A DNA stretch of 64,000 nt, from the NCBI RefSeq assembly GCF_001509585.1, contig NZ_LNCI01000002.1, forward strand, positions 372,001 through 436,000. The letters are read 5' to 3'. A model generated the notes under the pieces. The model did not search any database and was not told where the DNA came from. It saw only the letters and a program-made list of their open reading frames with translations. Position 1 is the first letter of the stretch. Each line of letters starts with the position of its first letter. Below are positions 47,353-55,989 of the stretch, in pieces. Source of the DNA: Tropicimonas marinistellae. GTDB lineage: Bacteria; Pseudomonadota; Alphaproteobacteria; Rhodobacterales; Rhodobacteraceae. The translations under genes were made by a program, and so were the position numbers.

Positions 47353-47910
47353 ATGGTAAATGGAAGTTTCTGGGACTCCGTGACGTGGGGGCATGGGGAG
47401 AAGCTAAGCGAGTGGTTTCTCGAACCGACCTGTCCGCACTGTGGCCGGGCGTTCGGAAAGCTCAAACCCTTGCTCGCCAGGGCAGGGGAGGACCAGCTCT
47501 CGGTTCGTCTCATTATTCACTCTCAGCCCTGGCACCTGTTTTCCGGAACCGCCAGCCGCGCTGTGCTTGCGGCGTCGTTGTTGCCAGACGGTCGCGATGC
47601 AGCGTGGCGGGTTCTCGCGGCGATTTACCAGAACCGGGAGGAATTCGTCGCGACCGAGCACAGTCACGGACCCAACATGGAGGTTTCGTTGTCGTCCATG
47701 TTGAAACGGATCGAGCGATACGCCGGCGTGGAGCTGCGCGGCGCTTTCGAAAGCCAGTCCGCGACGACGCTACTGAAGATGCACACGCGCTATGCGCGGC
47801 AGAACGGTATCCACGCCTCGCCAACTGTCATGGTGGACGGCATCGTCAATGAAACGATCGGCAGCCGGGACGAGGTTGAATCATGGCTCGCGGCTCTGGA
47901 TCTTGCCTGA
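47353..47910 (+). CDS. Cytoplasmic DsbA-like thioredoxin-fold protein (CPHC)
   Basis: Protein of 185 residues with the DsbA-type active site CPHC (residues 27-30) and a probable cis-proline in ASPTVMVDG, with an inserted helical domain between them, as in the DSBA/thioredoxin_4 group. There is no signal peptide or membrane segment, so it should act in the cytoplasm, unlike classical DsbA. The ATG at 47353 follows GGGAG. It is the last of the run tctC, two methyltransferase-like genes, DsbA-like. Its link to them is by position only. Confidence 0.8.
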   Translation: MVNGSFWDSVTWGHGEKLSEWFLEPTCPHCGRAFGKLKPLLARAGEDQLSVRLIIHSQPWHLFSGTASRAVLAASLLPDGRDAAWRVLAAIYQNREEFVATEHSHGPNMEVSLSSMLKRIERYAGVELRGAFESQSATTLLKMHTRYARQNGIHASPTVMVDGIVNETIGSRDEVESWLAALDLA

Positions 47911-48347
47911 CGCGGTCGCGTCCCAGGGGAACCAACTGGGCCGAACATAATGACCTCGCTCTGGATTGGCGGATGAGAGACGATTCCAATAGCGCCTCCA
48001 CTCGGTACGCGTGCGGATCGGTGTCGGCGTATCCAATCAGGAAGATCAGCGATCGCTCGGTCAGGAATGTGAAGCGGCAAACATTGCCGGGGTGACCTGT
48101 TGCGCCTTCTGGTTGCGTAACCCCGGTACGCTCTCAACGGATTGGACCCAACCTGCTGCCGAGCGTGGCGGTTTCCGAGCCGTGGCCGGCATCGACTCAG
48201 GCGGTCGATTCCTGTCCTCTCGCGCGGAATAACGTGCCGAGAAGGCACTCACTCAAGGAGGCGTCGGGTCGATTGCGTCCGCACTGGAGCCGGTAATCCG
48301 CGGACGGGGACGCTCGCCACACGGATCTCAACCGAAACCGGCATTTT
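47911..48347. other. Convergent intergenic gap, no gene supported
   Basis: About 435 bases between the DsbA-like gene and the convergent peptidase gene. Small frames on both strands lack support, and no T-tract terminator was seen. Confidence 0.5.
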
Positions 48348-50330
48348 CTATAGCGGAAGTGGATGGAGGGTTCCGTCCGGCAGCATTACTGGCGGGCGCA
48401 GGTCGGCGATGCAGGAGGTGTCAAGTTTCCCGTCCGGGTTCTCGATGAAGGCCTCCGTGATGTCGCGAGCGCATTGGCTGAACAGGATGGTGCCATGGCC
48501 GGATTCCGGTAAAACGAGATTCTGCCCGTTGCTCAGTGTCTCGGTTGCGATTGCGCCCCAGGAATAGGCCGTCTGGGTGTCGATCTCGCCATTCATCGCC
48601 AACACCGGCAGGTCGCTTTCCACCGGCTCCAGCCAGTTTTCGCGCGGCACGGGTGTGAAGACCTCCTTGCAAGCCTCGAAGAAGACCGGGATCTCGGCCT
48701 TTAGGATCTCTTGCATCTTCGGACCGAACGGCAACCGCGCGTTCTCGGCGGTAAGGCCTGCCTCGGAGTTGAAACCGTCGACGAAATCCTCCTGGCAGGC
48801 ATAGACCATCGCCTCGAACTCCCCTTCGACCGCGTCTTCGAGCGCCTGATTGTCCTCGCCGATCAATGCGTACACCCGCACCAGATCCGCCATATCCATC
48901 GCCAACGCCAGCGTGCTCAGCCGGTTGGCGGGTTCACCGGAAAAATGCGCGGCGATCAGGCCGAGAAGCCCCTGTGCATCTGGCTCCGCAAAGCGAAGCC
49001 GAAGGTAGTCGCCACCCACGGCAATGCGGGCTTCGCGATCCGGCAGGGCCTTGATCGCGGCCTCCAACGCATCGTCGAAATACTCTGCAAGCCCGACATT
49101 GGCTGTATCGTCCGCGATGTCGCTCTCAAGCTGTGTGATCGCGCCGCGGGCCATGTTGGTATTGACGTCTATCGTTTTCGCTGCGGTCAGCGCCGCGTTG
49201 ACCAACGTCATCTCGTCGCCCGAAAGGCCGGCCGCTTGCGCCTGCGCAAGCAGCGTCTCCGCCGTTCTGGAGGGCGGAAGCTGGCCGGAAAGGATCTGCG
49301 ACAGGATCGTCGTGTCGCCCTCTTCCAGCTGACTCACCATAAGTGGCGCATAGGTGGAGAGTTTCGCCGGGTTCTGGCTGCGGCGCTTGTTCCTGTCATC
49401 CAGCACGCCGAGCAATTCCATCGCCCCGAACGGGTCACCGGCCACCTCCAGCGGGTTTTCCACCAGTTCTTCCATCAGCGCGAAGTACCGGTCGGTGATA
49501 CCCGGAAAGGCCTCCGAGCAGGTGGGGTCCGCCTCGCAGGGAGCGAAGGTGTTCTCGATTGCCAGCGTATGCGGCGTGATGAGTTGGTCATAGAGATGCA
49601 CCTGCGGCGGGGCGACCCCGTCGAGGATCACCGCGCGGATGTTGGGGACCTTCTGGCGCAGCGCCTCCAGCGTCAGCTTTGTGCCGTAGGAGACGCCGTA
49701 GATATTGTATTCCGGGTACCCGAGCGCCGACATAAGCGCGCCCACATCCAGAGCGTTCTGTGTCGTGTTCATCTTCGTGATGTCGATGCCTCGGCTCTGG
49801 ATTTCTTCCACGCAGCCGCGAACGAATTCCAATTGGAGCTCCGGCACCTCCTTGCCGCCAAGGCTATCGACTGCATCGCCGAGGCTGTCGGCAACGGTAT
49901 TGAAGCAATCCATGTCGGGCGCGCTTGCATCCACACCGCGCTGATCGAAGGTGATCAGGTCGCGTCGTTGGCGAAGGTGATCGAAAAAGCCGCTGACGGC
50001 GGCGACCGATCGAACCGCGCCACCGCCAGGCCCGCCATGCAGATAGATTACCGGGTCCGGAGCAGGGGCCAGCGAATGCGACTTGTAGACGATCCAGCTG
50101 AGATTCATCTTCCGACCGCCCGGAACCTCGTGGTCCTCGGGCACTTCGAGCGTACCGCAGATCACCGTCTCGCCCTCGATCTCGGCTGGCGCGACCGGGC
50201 GCGCACAGGGTGCGATTTCCAGTGCATAGGACGAATCTGCGCTGCCATCGGTCAGGTTCGGGAAATTCGACGTCTCGGGCTCGCCCGCGATGAGCGCGGC
50301 GACAAGGGCAAAGATCTGGTCGGGGGTCAC
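48348..50330 (-). CDS. Alpha/beta-hydrolase peptidase (S33/Tap-like)
   Basis: Protein of 660 residues of the S33 tripeptidyl/prolyl aminopeptidase-like family. The oxyanion HGGPGGG (98-104), nucleophile S214 in GVSYGTK, and a C-terminal TAP domain with NGEIDTQT and the catalytic histidine in SGHGT are all present. The start is a GTG at 50330; no ATG is available without entering the upstream gene, and AGGA is suitably spaced. Oddly, no signal peptide is visible, although most relatives are secreted and several cysteines are present. It lies 50 bases after the aspartic-protease gene. Confidence 0.85.
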   Translation of the reverse strand: MTPDQIFALVAALIAGEPETSNFPNLTDGSADSSYALEIAPCARPVAPAEIEGETVICGTLEVPEDHEVPGGRKMNLSWIVYKSHSLAPAPDPVIYLHGGPGGGAVRSVAAVSGFFDHLRQRRDLITFDQRGVDASAPDMDCFNTVADSLGDAVDSLGGKEVPELQLEFVRGCVEEIQSRGIDITKMNTTQNALDVGALMSALGYPEYNIYGVSYGTKLTLEALRQKVPNIRAVILDGVAPPQVHLYDQLITPHTLAIENTFAPCEADPTCSEAFPGITDRYFALMEELVENPLEVAGDPFGAMELLGVLDDRNKRRSQNPAKLSTYAPLMVSQLEEGDTTILSQILSGQLPPSRTAETLLAQAQAAGLSGDEMTLVNAALTAAKTIDVNTNMARGAITQLESDIADDTANVGLAEYFDDALEAAIKALPDREARIAVGGDYLRLRFAEPDAQGLLGLIAAHFSGEPANRLSTLALAMDMADLVRVYALIGEDNQALEDAVEGEFEAMVYACQEDFVDGFNSEAGLTAENARLPFGPKMQEILKAEIPVFFEACKEVFTPVPRENWLEPVESDLPVLAMNGEIDTQTAYSWGAIATETLSNGQNLVLPESGHGTILFSQCARDITEAFIENPDGKLDTSCIADLRPPVMLPDGTLHPLPL

Positions 50331-50380
50331 TGGAATGTCCTGTTCCGTTGGGTCGGCGGGAGACTTCAGACGCGTTGGCG

Positions 50381-51658
50381 TTACTCTACCAGAAGGAATC
50401 CTTCGATGTCGCTCACATCGTAGGTCTCTCCGCCTTCTGTCGTGATTGTCTGGACGCCCGCTTCAGCCAGCGCGCAATAAACCTCGATGCCAGCAGCCGT
50501 CATGTCCTGACCGTTGATCGCCACAACTGTTTCGCCAAGGGTTAGGCCGGCGGTATCGGCACGCCCGCCGACCGCCAGAGACGTTACCGAGATTGACCCG
50601 TCCGGTTGCGGGCCGACACCGGCGGCAGGAACATCGGCGAGTACTGGCACGCTGCGATCTTTGGCGAGCGGGTCAAGATACATTGTCTCGGTCGACCAAT
50701 CGAAGGTGACGACGAAATTCTGCAGGAACAAGTGGCCCATATTGCCCGCCGTAAGTGGCGCCATGCCGTCGCCGACGAAAACGGTTGTCGTGATTTCGGT
50801 GCCGCCGATGGACACCGGGAGTTGGATAGACGTTAGCCGGCTCTCGAATGCCCCGGCCGCGCCGCCGGCGATATTCGCCGTGACTGGGGCGCCATCGGGG
50901 AGCGTCAGCCCCGCCTCTTCGAAATCGGCGCTATTGATTGTCAGAGGGATGCCGCCGCCGGTATCGACGAGGAATTCGAGCTCTTGCCCGCCGACTTTCA
51001 ACATGACCTGAGGCGAGGGGGAAAGCGTGCCTGGCCTGGTGTGGAACGGCAGTTCAATCGCGCCCTCGATATGATCAAGTTGGTCGATCGAGGCGGCCAC
51101 GGTGATTTCCTTTTCACCGTAGTCCACCTGCCAGACAGCGTTGCGCATGGCCGGCGCGCCGAAGAGCCCGTGCGGGGAAATGCAGCTGAGCCCGCCCGGC
51201 GCGGTCCATCCGGATTGCGCGGTCACGTTTCTGATCGGGACATTGCCGCCAAATGTCGCCCCGGGGACGAGCAGCAGAGGGCTCCACATGATCGTGCCTC
51301 CGCCGGCGATGCTGGCCATCTCCACCAGCACTTCGCCGCCATGTTCCTCTGCGAGGGCGTCGGTCACGATTGTCGGGGCGCCGGTGTCGAACATGAAGGG
51401 CAGCGCCGGTCCATCGCCAAGGGAGATGTCCACGACGATATGTGCCAGGACATCGCGGTAGGGGATCGTGACGGGCAGGGCCTCGGTTTCAAAAAGGTTC
51501 ACCGTGGGCAGAAACTCCTCAGACTTGGCGAGGAAAGCGGTCAGCGATTCCAACCGTTCCTTATCCTCTGGCTTCATCTCAGGCTCCTGCGCGACAGAAG
51601 CGGCTGGAAAGAGCATGGCGGCAAGTACGATCAGAGCGCGTCGCGATGCGGATATCAT
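50381..51658 (-). CDS. Periplasmic retropepsin-like aspartic protease with PDZ domain
   Basis: Protein of 425 residues with a signal peptide (cleaved after about residue 23, SVA-QE). Two retropepsin-like halves each carry a catalytic DTG: FMFDTGAPTIV (91-93) and FLVDTGGGIPL (232-234). A C-terminal PDZ-like domain (about 345-415, GRADTAGLTLGETVVAINGQD) probably docks substrates. A single chain with two DTGs resembles eukaryotic-style pepsins in arrangement. The ATG at 51658 follows GGAG. It lies about 60 bases after the CPBP protease gene, on the same strand. Confidence 0.85.
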   Translation of the reverse strand: MISASRRALIVLAAMLFPAASVAQEPEMKPEDKERLESLTAFLAKSEEFLPTVNLFETEALPVTIPYRDVLAHIVVDISLGDGPALPFMFDTGAPTIVTDALAEEHGGEVLVEMASIAGGGTIMWSPLLLVPGATFGGNVPIRNVTAQSGWTAPGGLSCISPHGLFGAPAMRNAVWQVDYGEKEITVAASIDQLDHIEGAIELPFHTRPGTLSPSPQVMLKVGGQELEFLVDTGGGIPLTINSADFEEAGLTLPDGAPVTANIAGGAAGAFESRLTSIQLPVSIGGTEITTTVFVGDGMAPLTAGNMGHLFLQNFVVTFDWSTETMYLDPLAKDRSVPVLADVPAAGVGPQPDGSISVTSLAVGGRADTAGLTLGETVVAINGQDMTAAGIEVYCALAEAGVQTITTEGGETYDVSDIEGFLLVE

Positions 51659-51720
51659 GGGAGTATCTCCGGATGGCTGAAAACCTGGAAGGCCAGTGCG
51701 GGAGTGCAGGGGGGCCGTCA

Positions 51721-52485
51721 TCACGGCCTTCTCGAATTGGGCGATCCTCGGTCGCGACGCAGCACGAGGATGACGAGGATAATTGAGACGATATAGGTCC
51801 CGAATTGGAACAAGGTGATCAGAGATGATCCCTCGGCGCCGGACGCAGCCTTTGAGAAGGTCGAGAAGTCCCAGGCCGCGTGCACGAACATCGGCAACAG
51901 GATCGTGCCGCTGAGACGCCGGAGCAGGTAGAACCCGCTGCCCGCGAGGAAGGCGAAGCCCACCTGTGCTACGGCTGCGAAAGGCGGCAGGCCGAACAGG
52001 GCGTTCGGCAGGTGCATCAGGCCGAAAAGCAGGCTGGAGACGAACCAGACCAGTGTCTCGCTCTGCGTCGAGCCGCGCCCGCCGACCACGAGAACGCCGC
52101 GTGTAAGTGCCTCTTCGTTGAAGCCAACCAGAATAGCGGCGAGGAACAGGAATGTCAGATGCGTTGCGGCGATCTGGCTCCAATCCGCAGCGGTCAGGTT
52201 GAGTAGGATGAAGCCGCCCGTGACGACGAGGATTCCCCAGAGCGTCCATCCCGGCCCGCCGCGCCTGTCTTCGGTCATGACCGGGCGCCACCAGCCCAGA
52301 TAGGACAGAGTTGCGGCGAGAAAGATCGCTCCGAAGAAGAGCGGTAGGACTGTCGTGGTGGCAATGCGGTCGGGGTCGGTGAGCGTCAGGTAATTCGCAT
52401 CCGTCGCGAACCAGGTGCCGAATATGACAAGGGTATAGATGACATAGACGATGGCCGCCGTGGCCAAACGCGGTTTGATCTTCAT
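51721..52485 (-). CDS. CPBP-family intramembrane metalloprotease
   Basis: Integral membrane protein of 254 residues from the CAAX/Rce1-like CPBP family. The catalytic residues are intact: E124-E125 with R129 in NEEALTRG, H158 in FGLMHLP, and H202/D206 in VHAAWDF. The ATG at 52485 follows GGAACAGGG. It is the first intact gene of a minus-strand run of three proteases of different mechanism. Confidence 0.88.
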   Translation of the reverse strand: MKIKPRLATAAIVYVIYTLVIFGTWFATDANYLTLTDPDRIATTTVLPLFFGAIFLAATLSYLGWWRPVMTEDRRGGPGWTLWGILVVTGGFILLNLTAADWSQIAATHLTFLFLAAILVGFNEEALTRGVLVVGGRGSTQSETLVWFVSSLLFGLMHLPNALFGLPPFAAVAQVGFAFLAGSGFYLLRRLSGTILLPMFVHAAWDFSTFSKAASGAEGSSLITLFQFGTYIVSIILVILVLRRDRGSPNSRRP

Positions 52486-52640
52486 TCCCTGTTCCTCGTA
52501 CTGCAAGAAGTCTGATCGCAAAGTGTGGCAGTCAACTGGTGAAGTGAATGCCCTTGGAGTGTGTCCCCATTCCCTGTGGGCAGGCAAGCTGGCCGCGCAC
52601 GTTCAAGTGCGGGTCCGACGCCACCGGACCCGCCAGACCG

Positions 52641-53006
52641 TCAGAACCGGAGCGAGCCACCTTTTTCGGCGCCGAGGCTGTACACGTATTGTATGGGTTG
52701 CGCAGAGGAGCCGTAGCGCAGCGTCGCGTTTCCGCTTGACCCGTCGGTGCATGTGATGTGCGAGAGTTCGGATCCAACGGCCGAGGGCGTCTCGTCGTAG
52801 ACGGCGGTACAGGTGTAGTCGAGCCCGGCAGATAGCGTGGCGACCTGATTGCCATCATCACGGGTCCGAAGCGCAACCGACACGACATCTCCGCCGTAAT
52901 CCTAACCGGAAGCAGTTGCCGTCGGCGTGGCAATGCCGGATGTTTCCATGCACCCCGCAAGGACCGCGCCAACGCCGAGCAGCGCAATAAGCCTGAGTTT
53001 CATCAT
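52641..53006 (-). pseudogene. Lipoprotein gene interrupted by an in-frame amber codon
   Basis: Reading from the double ATG at 53006/53003, preceded by GAGGGAA, gives a lipoprotein signal (KLRLIALLGVGAVLAGC) whose lipobox LAGC ends in the acylated cysteine. Codon 35 is TAG (52902-52904). The same frame then continues without another stop for 86 codons (DYGGDVVSVALRTRDDGNQ and on), including two cysteines, to a stop at 52641. No frameshift is needed. This looks like a recent nonsense mutation in a gene of about 121 codons, unless the amber is read through or is a sequencing error. The family is not recognised. Confidence 0.7.
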
Positions 53007-53315
53007 TTCCCTCATTGTATCAATCGACCGGTATCGAGAGCCGAGGTGGCCACCGGATACCCGCAACCTGGAATTCCCCAGCCGCCGGCTGTGTCATTGA
53101 AATCTATAGCTATTCAAGACTGCCAACTATCCTGTATCGGTCCCCGCCAATCCAGTTTGAGCCGATTGTATTGCGTTTTTCTCGACCTTTTCGCGCACAT
53201 GTCCTGCGACCGCGTCCTGCTTTCGTACCCAATCTGTCCGCGCCACTTCGTAGGGCCGCAGCCACCGGCCAGCGCGGGGAGGGCTCAGCGGTGGCAGGCC
53301 GGTATGGACGTGCGA

Positions 53316-53588
53316 TTATTGCAGCCGCTCGATCCTGGCATCGGATGCTGAGAGTAGAGCATCCGTGCAGGACGACCCTGCCTGGATGCGGCGCCTGTTC
53401 GGCGCGTAGAGCACGGCGCAACCGCCTGCCCACAGAACCTCGACCTCGCCGGTCGGGCGGATGAAGAGGTCAGGTGAGGCGGAGCTGCCGGCCGGGAAGT
53501 GGTGACCGGCGCCGGTCGCAACCGGGGCGCCGCCTTCGCGCAGGTAGTGGCCCGTGACCCTTGCCAGGCGGAGGGACCGTGTGCCGTT
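53316..53588 (-). pseudogene. Decayed open frame without a start codon
   Basis: A frame of 90 codons between TGA (53589-53591) and TAA (53316-53318), with protein-like content (HYLREGGAPVATGAGHHFP, LFIRPTGEVEVLWAGGCAVLY, then RRRIQAGSSC). It has no ATG, and the only GTG is deep inside. A short frame just upstream (53599-53703) may be another fragment. It is probably the 3' part of a lost gene encoding a small exported protein; I do not recognise it. Confidence 0.35.
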
Positions 53589-53746
53589 TCAGCTGCTGTT
53601 AGACGTCTGCTCGCGCGCTGTTCCCGGACTTGCCGGCAAGTTTCTTCACCGAAGACTGCAAGATTTCACGAGCCAGCGACTTCGCGATTTGTTGGGACGT
53701 CATCGGGTCCAGCTCGTTCGCTATGGAGGCACGGCTGCCCGAGGTT

Positions 53747-54607
53747 TCACAACGGTTGGTTTCCATCGCTCGTGGCCACGCCTTGCGTCGACGAAGTGTC
53801 TTGTCCGGCGCCAAGCGTGCCCCCCGAATAACCGAGTGCTCTCGACGCCTCGTCGCCGCATTCTCTCAGGAGCGTCGTGTATTCCGGCTTTTTGCTTTCC
53901 TCGAACCGGAACAATGGGAAGGAGATGCTGATCGCCGCGACGGAGCGCCCGAGGTGATCGAGGATCGGCGTCGCCATGCAGCGAACGCCTGCTTCGCTCT
54001 CTTCAATCTCCTCGGCGTATCCCTGCGCACGGACCGTCTGAAGCTGTGCCTGCAGCGTGTCAGGGTCGGTGATCGTATTTGGGGCAAGCTTGACGAACTG
54101 CATCGTCCTCAACCGATCCTCGATCTCGAACTCATCTCGCCATGCCAGTAGGGCTTTACCCAGCGAGGTGCTGTGCAGAGGATTCCGGTAACCAAGCGTC
54201 GATTGCATGGCGAGGCTGTAGGCGGAATCGAACTTGTGGATGTAAGTGACGAAATTCTCGTGCCCATCCAGCACGCCGAGATTGATAGACTCGCCTGTCG
54301 CCCGGCTGAGTTTGCCCATCACCGGGTCCGCCACGCGCAGGATGTCTGCCTGTCCCTGGAGCGAGCGCGCGCCGAGGCTGAAGAGTTTCAGCGTGAGAAG
54401 GTATTTCTCGGTCTCAGGCTCTTGTTCGACATACCCCAGGTCGACCATCGTCTGCAGCAACCTGTGGGCGGTGGTCTTGGAGGTCATGGCACCCTGAGCG
54501 AGCTCTGCCAGCCCGGCACGCTTCTCTTGGACTAGTGTTTCAAGGACCGAGAAGACCTTGAGCACGGCAGCAACGTTTTCGGTTTTGGGGGGGCGTTGAG
54601 TCGACAT
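53747..54607 (-). CDS. IclR-family regulator of the pectin locus (KdgR type)
   Basis: Regulator of about 286 residues. The N-terminal winged helix (LAELAQGAMTSKTTAHRLLQTMVDLGYV) and the IclR effector domain (about 75-250, with LHSTSLGKALLAW and GVRCMATPILD) are typical. Relatives such as KdgR sense 2-keto-3-deoxygluconate-type products. It diverges from the GH105/TRAP/kdu genes and very likely represses them. The start is taken as the ATG at 54607; the ATG at 54613 is equally possible. Confidence 0.9.
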   Translation of the reverse strand: MSTQRPPKTENVAAVLKVFSVLETLVQEKRAGLAELAQGAMTSKTTAHRLLQTMVDLGYVEQEPETEKYLLTLKLFSLGARSLQGQADILRVADPVMGKLSRATGESINLGVLDGHENFVTYIHKFDSAYSLAMQSTLGYRNPLHSTSLGKALLAWRDEFEIEDRLRTMQFVKLAPNTITDPDTLQAQLQTVRAQGYAEEIEESEAGVRCMATPILDHLGRSVAAISISFPLFRFEESKKPEYTTLLRECGDEASRALGYSGGTLGAGQDTSSTQGVATSDGNQPL

Positions 54608-54619
54608 GGCCATTCCACA

Positions 54620-54643
54620 TTTTCTGGAACCGCATTCTGAAAT
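54620..54643. promoter_or_regulatory. Operator-like box 1, IclR/GH105 divergent region
   Basis: TTTTCTGGAACCGCATTC then TGAAAT: a near-palindrome with TTTC and GAAA ends. It matches the box at 54770-54792 at most positions (G-A-A-C/A, GCATTC, GAAA) and lies just before the regulator start, as for autoregulation. Confidence 0.5.
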
Positions 54644-54645
54644 TC

Positions 54646-54662
54646 TTGACATGGAATGTCAA
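54646..54662. promoter_or_regulatory. Perfect palindrome TTGACAT-GGA-ATGTCAA
   Basis: Perfect 7-base arms around GGA, immediately next to box 1 in the divergent regulatory region. It may be an operator or contain a -35 element (TTGACA) for the plus-strand operon. Confidence 0.5.
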
Positions 54663-54690
54663 GAGAACTCAGTTTGACGCGACAAACATC

Positions 54691-54711
54691 TGAAAATATG
54701 TGGTATTTTCA
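54691..54711. promoter_or_regulatory. Perfect palindrome TGAAAATA-N5-TATTTTCA
   Basis: Perfect 8-base arms with a 5-base centre, AT-rich within GC-rich DNA, in the middle of the divergent region. It is a different sequence from the two TTTC/GAAA boxes, so a second regulator is possible. Confidence 0.5.
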
Positions 54712-54769
54712 AGTGTGGTTTGATGCCTCGACGCCCCCTTGCATCGCAAGTCGGAATATGCTTTCCTAA

Positions 54770-54792
54770 TTTTCGAAACAGCATTCCGAAAA
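54770..54792. promoter_or_regulatory. Operator-like box 2, upstream of the GH105 gene
   Basis: TTTTCGAAA and TTCCGAAAA arms (8 of 9 positions complementary) around CAGCA, ending 32 bases before the GH105 start. It is the second copy of box 1, well placed to block transcription or translation start of the pectin operon. Confidence 0.5.
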
Positions 54793-54824
54793 AATCGGCA
54801 AGCGATACCGAAGGAGGACAGGCG

Positions 54825-55943
54825 TTGCACCCGCTGCTCAGACAGAAAGATCACTTCACGACACCGGAAAATGTGCGCGAGTTGATCGAACGCCTCACCG
54901 ACAACCTGATCAACATCACCGACGAGACCGGCGAGTTCCTGCTGCGGCTCGAAGACGGCCGGGTGATCGACACCAAGGGCTGGGCTGGTTGGGAATGGAC
55001 CCACGGTATCGGACTCTATGGCCTGTTCAAATACTGGCAGCTCACTGGCTCCGAGATGGCGATGAAGGTCATCACGGAATGGTTCGAGGCGCGGCTGGCC
55101 GAGGGCACGCCGACCAAGAACATCAACACGGTGGCGCCTTTCCTGACGCTGGCCAACCTCTACGAGTACCGTCCGGACCCGACCTGGGTCCCCTATTTCG
55201 AGGCCTGGGCGGAGTGGGTCATGCACGAGATGCCACGGGTGCGTGAGGGCGGGTTGCAGCACATCGTCTACAACTCGGTCAACGACCAGCAAATGTGGGA
55301 CGACACGCTGATGATGTCCGTCCTGCCGCTGGCCCGTATCGGGCAGGTGCTGAACCGCCCGGAATACATCGAGGAAGCCAAATACCAGTTCCTGACCCAT
55401 ATCCACTACCTTGCCGACCGCAAGACGGGGATGTGGTTCCACGGCTGGACCTTTGACGGCAATCACAACTTCGCCGAGGCTCTCTGGGCGCGTGGCAATT
55501 CCTGGATCACCATCGCCATTCCCGAATTCATCGAGATGGTGGACCTCAGGGAAGGCGACCCGGTTCGGCGTCACTTGATCTCCACCCTGCGCCGGCAGGC
55601 CGAAGTGCTGCGCGACACGCAAGACGACAGCGGCCTGTGGCACACGCTGGTGGACGATCCGTCGAGCTATCTCGAAGCCTCTGCCACCGCCGGTTTCGCC
55701 TACGGCCTGATGAAAGGCGCGCGCAAGCGCTATATCGACCCGTCCTTTGCCGAGGTGGGCGAGAAGGCCGTCCGTGGCGTGATCGAGAATATCGACGCGG
55801 CGGGCGAGCTTCAGCAGGTCTCCTTCGGCACGGCCATGGGCGATACGCTCGATTTCTACCGCGAAATCAAACTGACCTCGATGCCCTACGGGCAGGCGAT
55901 GGCGATGCTCTGCCTGAGCGAATACCTTCGGACCTTTATCTGA
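54825..55943 (+). CDS. Unsaturated rhamnogalacturonyl hydrolase (GH105)
   Basis: Glycoside hydrolase family 105 enzyme of 372 residues, of the YteR/YesR type. It removes the unsaturated uronic acid left at the end of rhamnogalacturonan disaccharides by lyases. Visible features include the WEWTHGIGLYGL segment, the aspartate in QMWDDTLMM and the RGNSWITI motif of the alpha6/alpha6 barrel. No signal peptide: it acts on imported disaccharide in the cytoplasm. The start is a TTG at 54825, chosen because GGAGGA lies six bases before it and no ATG fits. It leads the operon. Confidence 0.9.
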   Translation: MHPLLRQKDHFTTPENVRELIERLTDNLINITDETGEFLLRLEDGRVIDTKGWAGWEWTHGIGLYGLFKYWQLTGSEMAMKVITEWFEARLAEGTPTKNINTVAPFLTLANLYEYRPDPTWVPYFEAWAEWVMHEMPRVREGGLQHIVYNSVNDQQMWDDTLMMSVLPLARIGQVLNRPEYIEEAKYQFLTHIHYLADRKTGMWFHGWTFDGNHNFAEALWARGNSWITIAIPEFIEMVDLREGDPVRRHLISTLRRQAEVLRDTQDDSGLWHTLVDDPSSYLEASATAGFAYGLMKGARKRYIDPSFAEVGEKAVRGVIENIDAAGELQQVSFGTAMGDTLDFYREIKLTSMPYGQAMAMLCLSEYLRTFI

Positions 55944-55989
55944 GAAGCATGCGGATATGGTCTATCATTCCCAAACGAGGAGGACACAC

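Noticed and set aside
48711-50423. 570-codon plus-strand frame opposite the S33 peptidase
   Set aside because: Antisense of a gene with intact catalytic motifs.
52641-53006. Pyrrolysine or selenocysteine recoding of the amber codon
   Set aside because: TAG is not a selenocysteine codon, and no pyrrolysine genes are in the window; a nonsense mutation is simpler.
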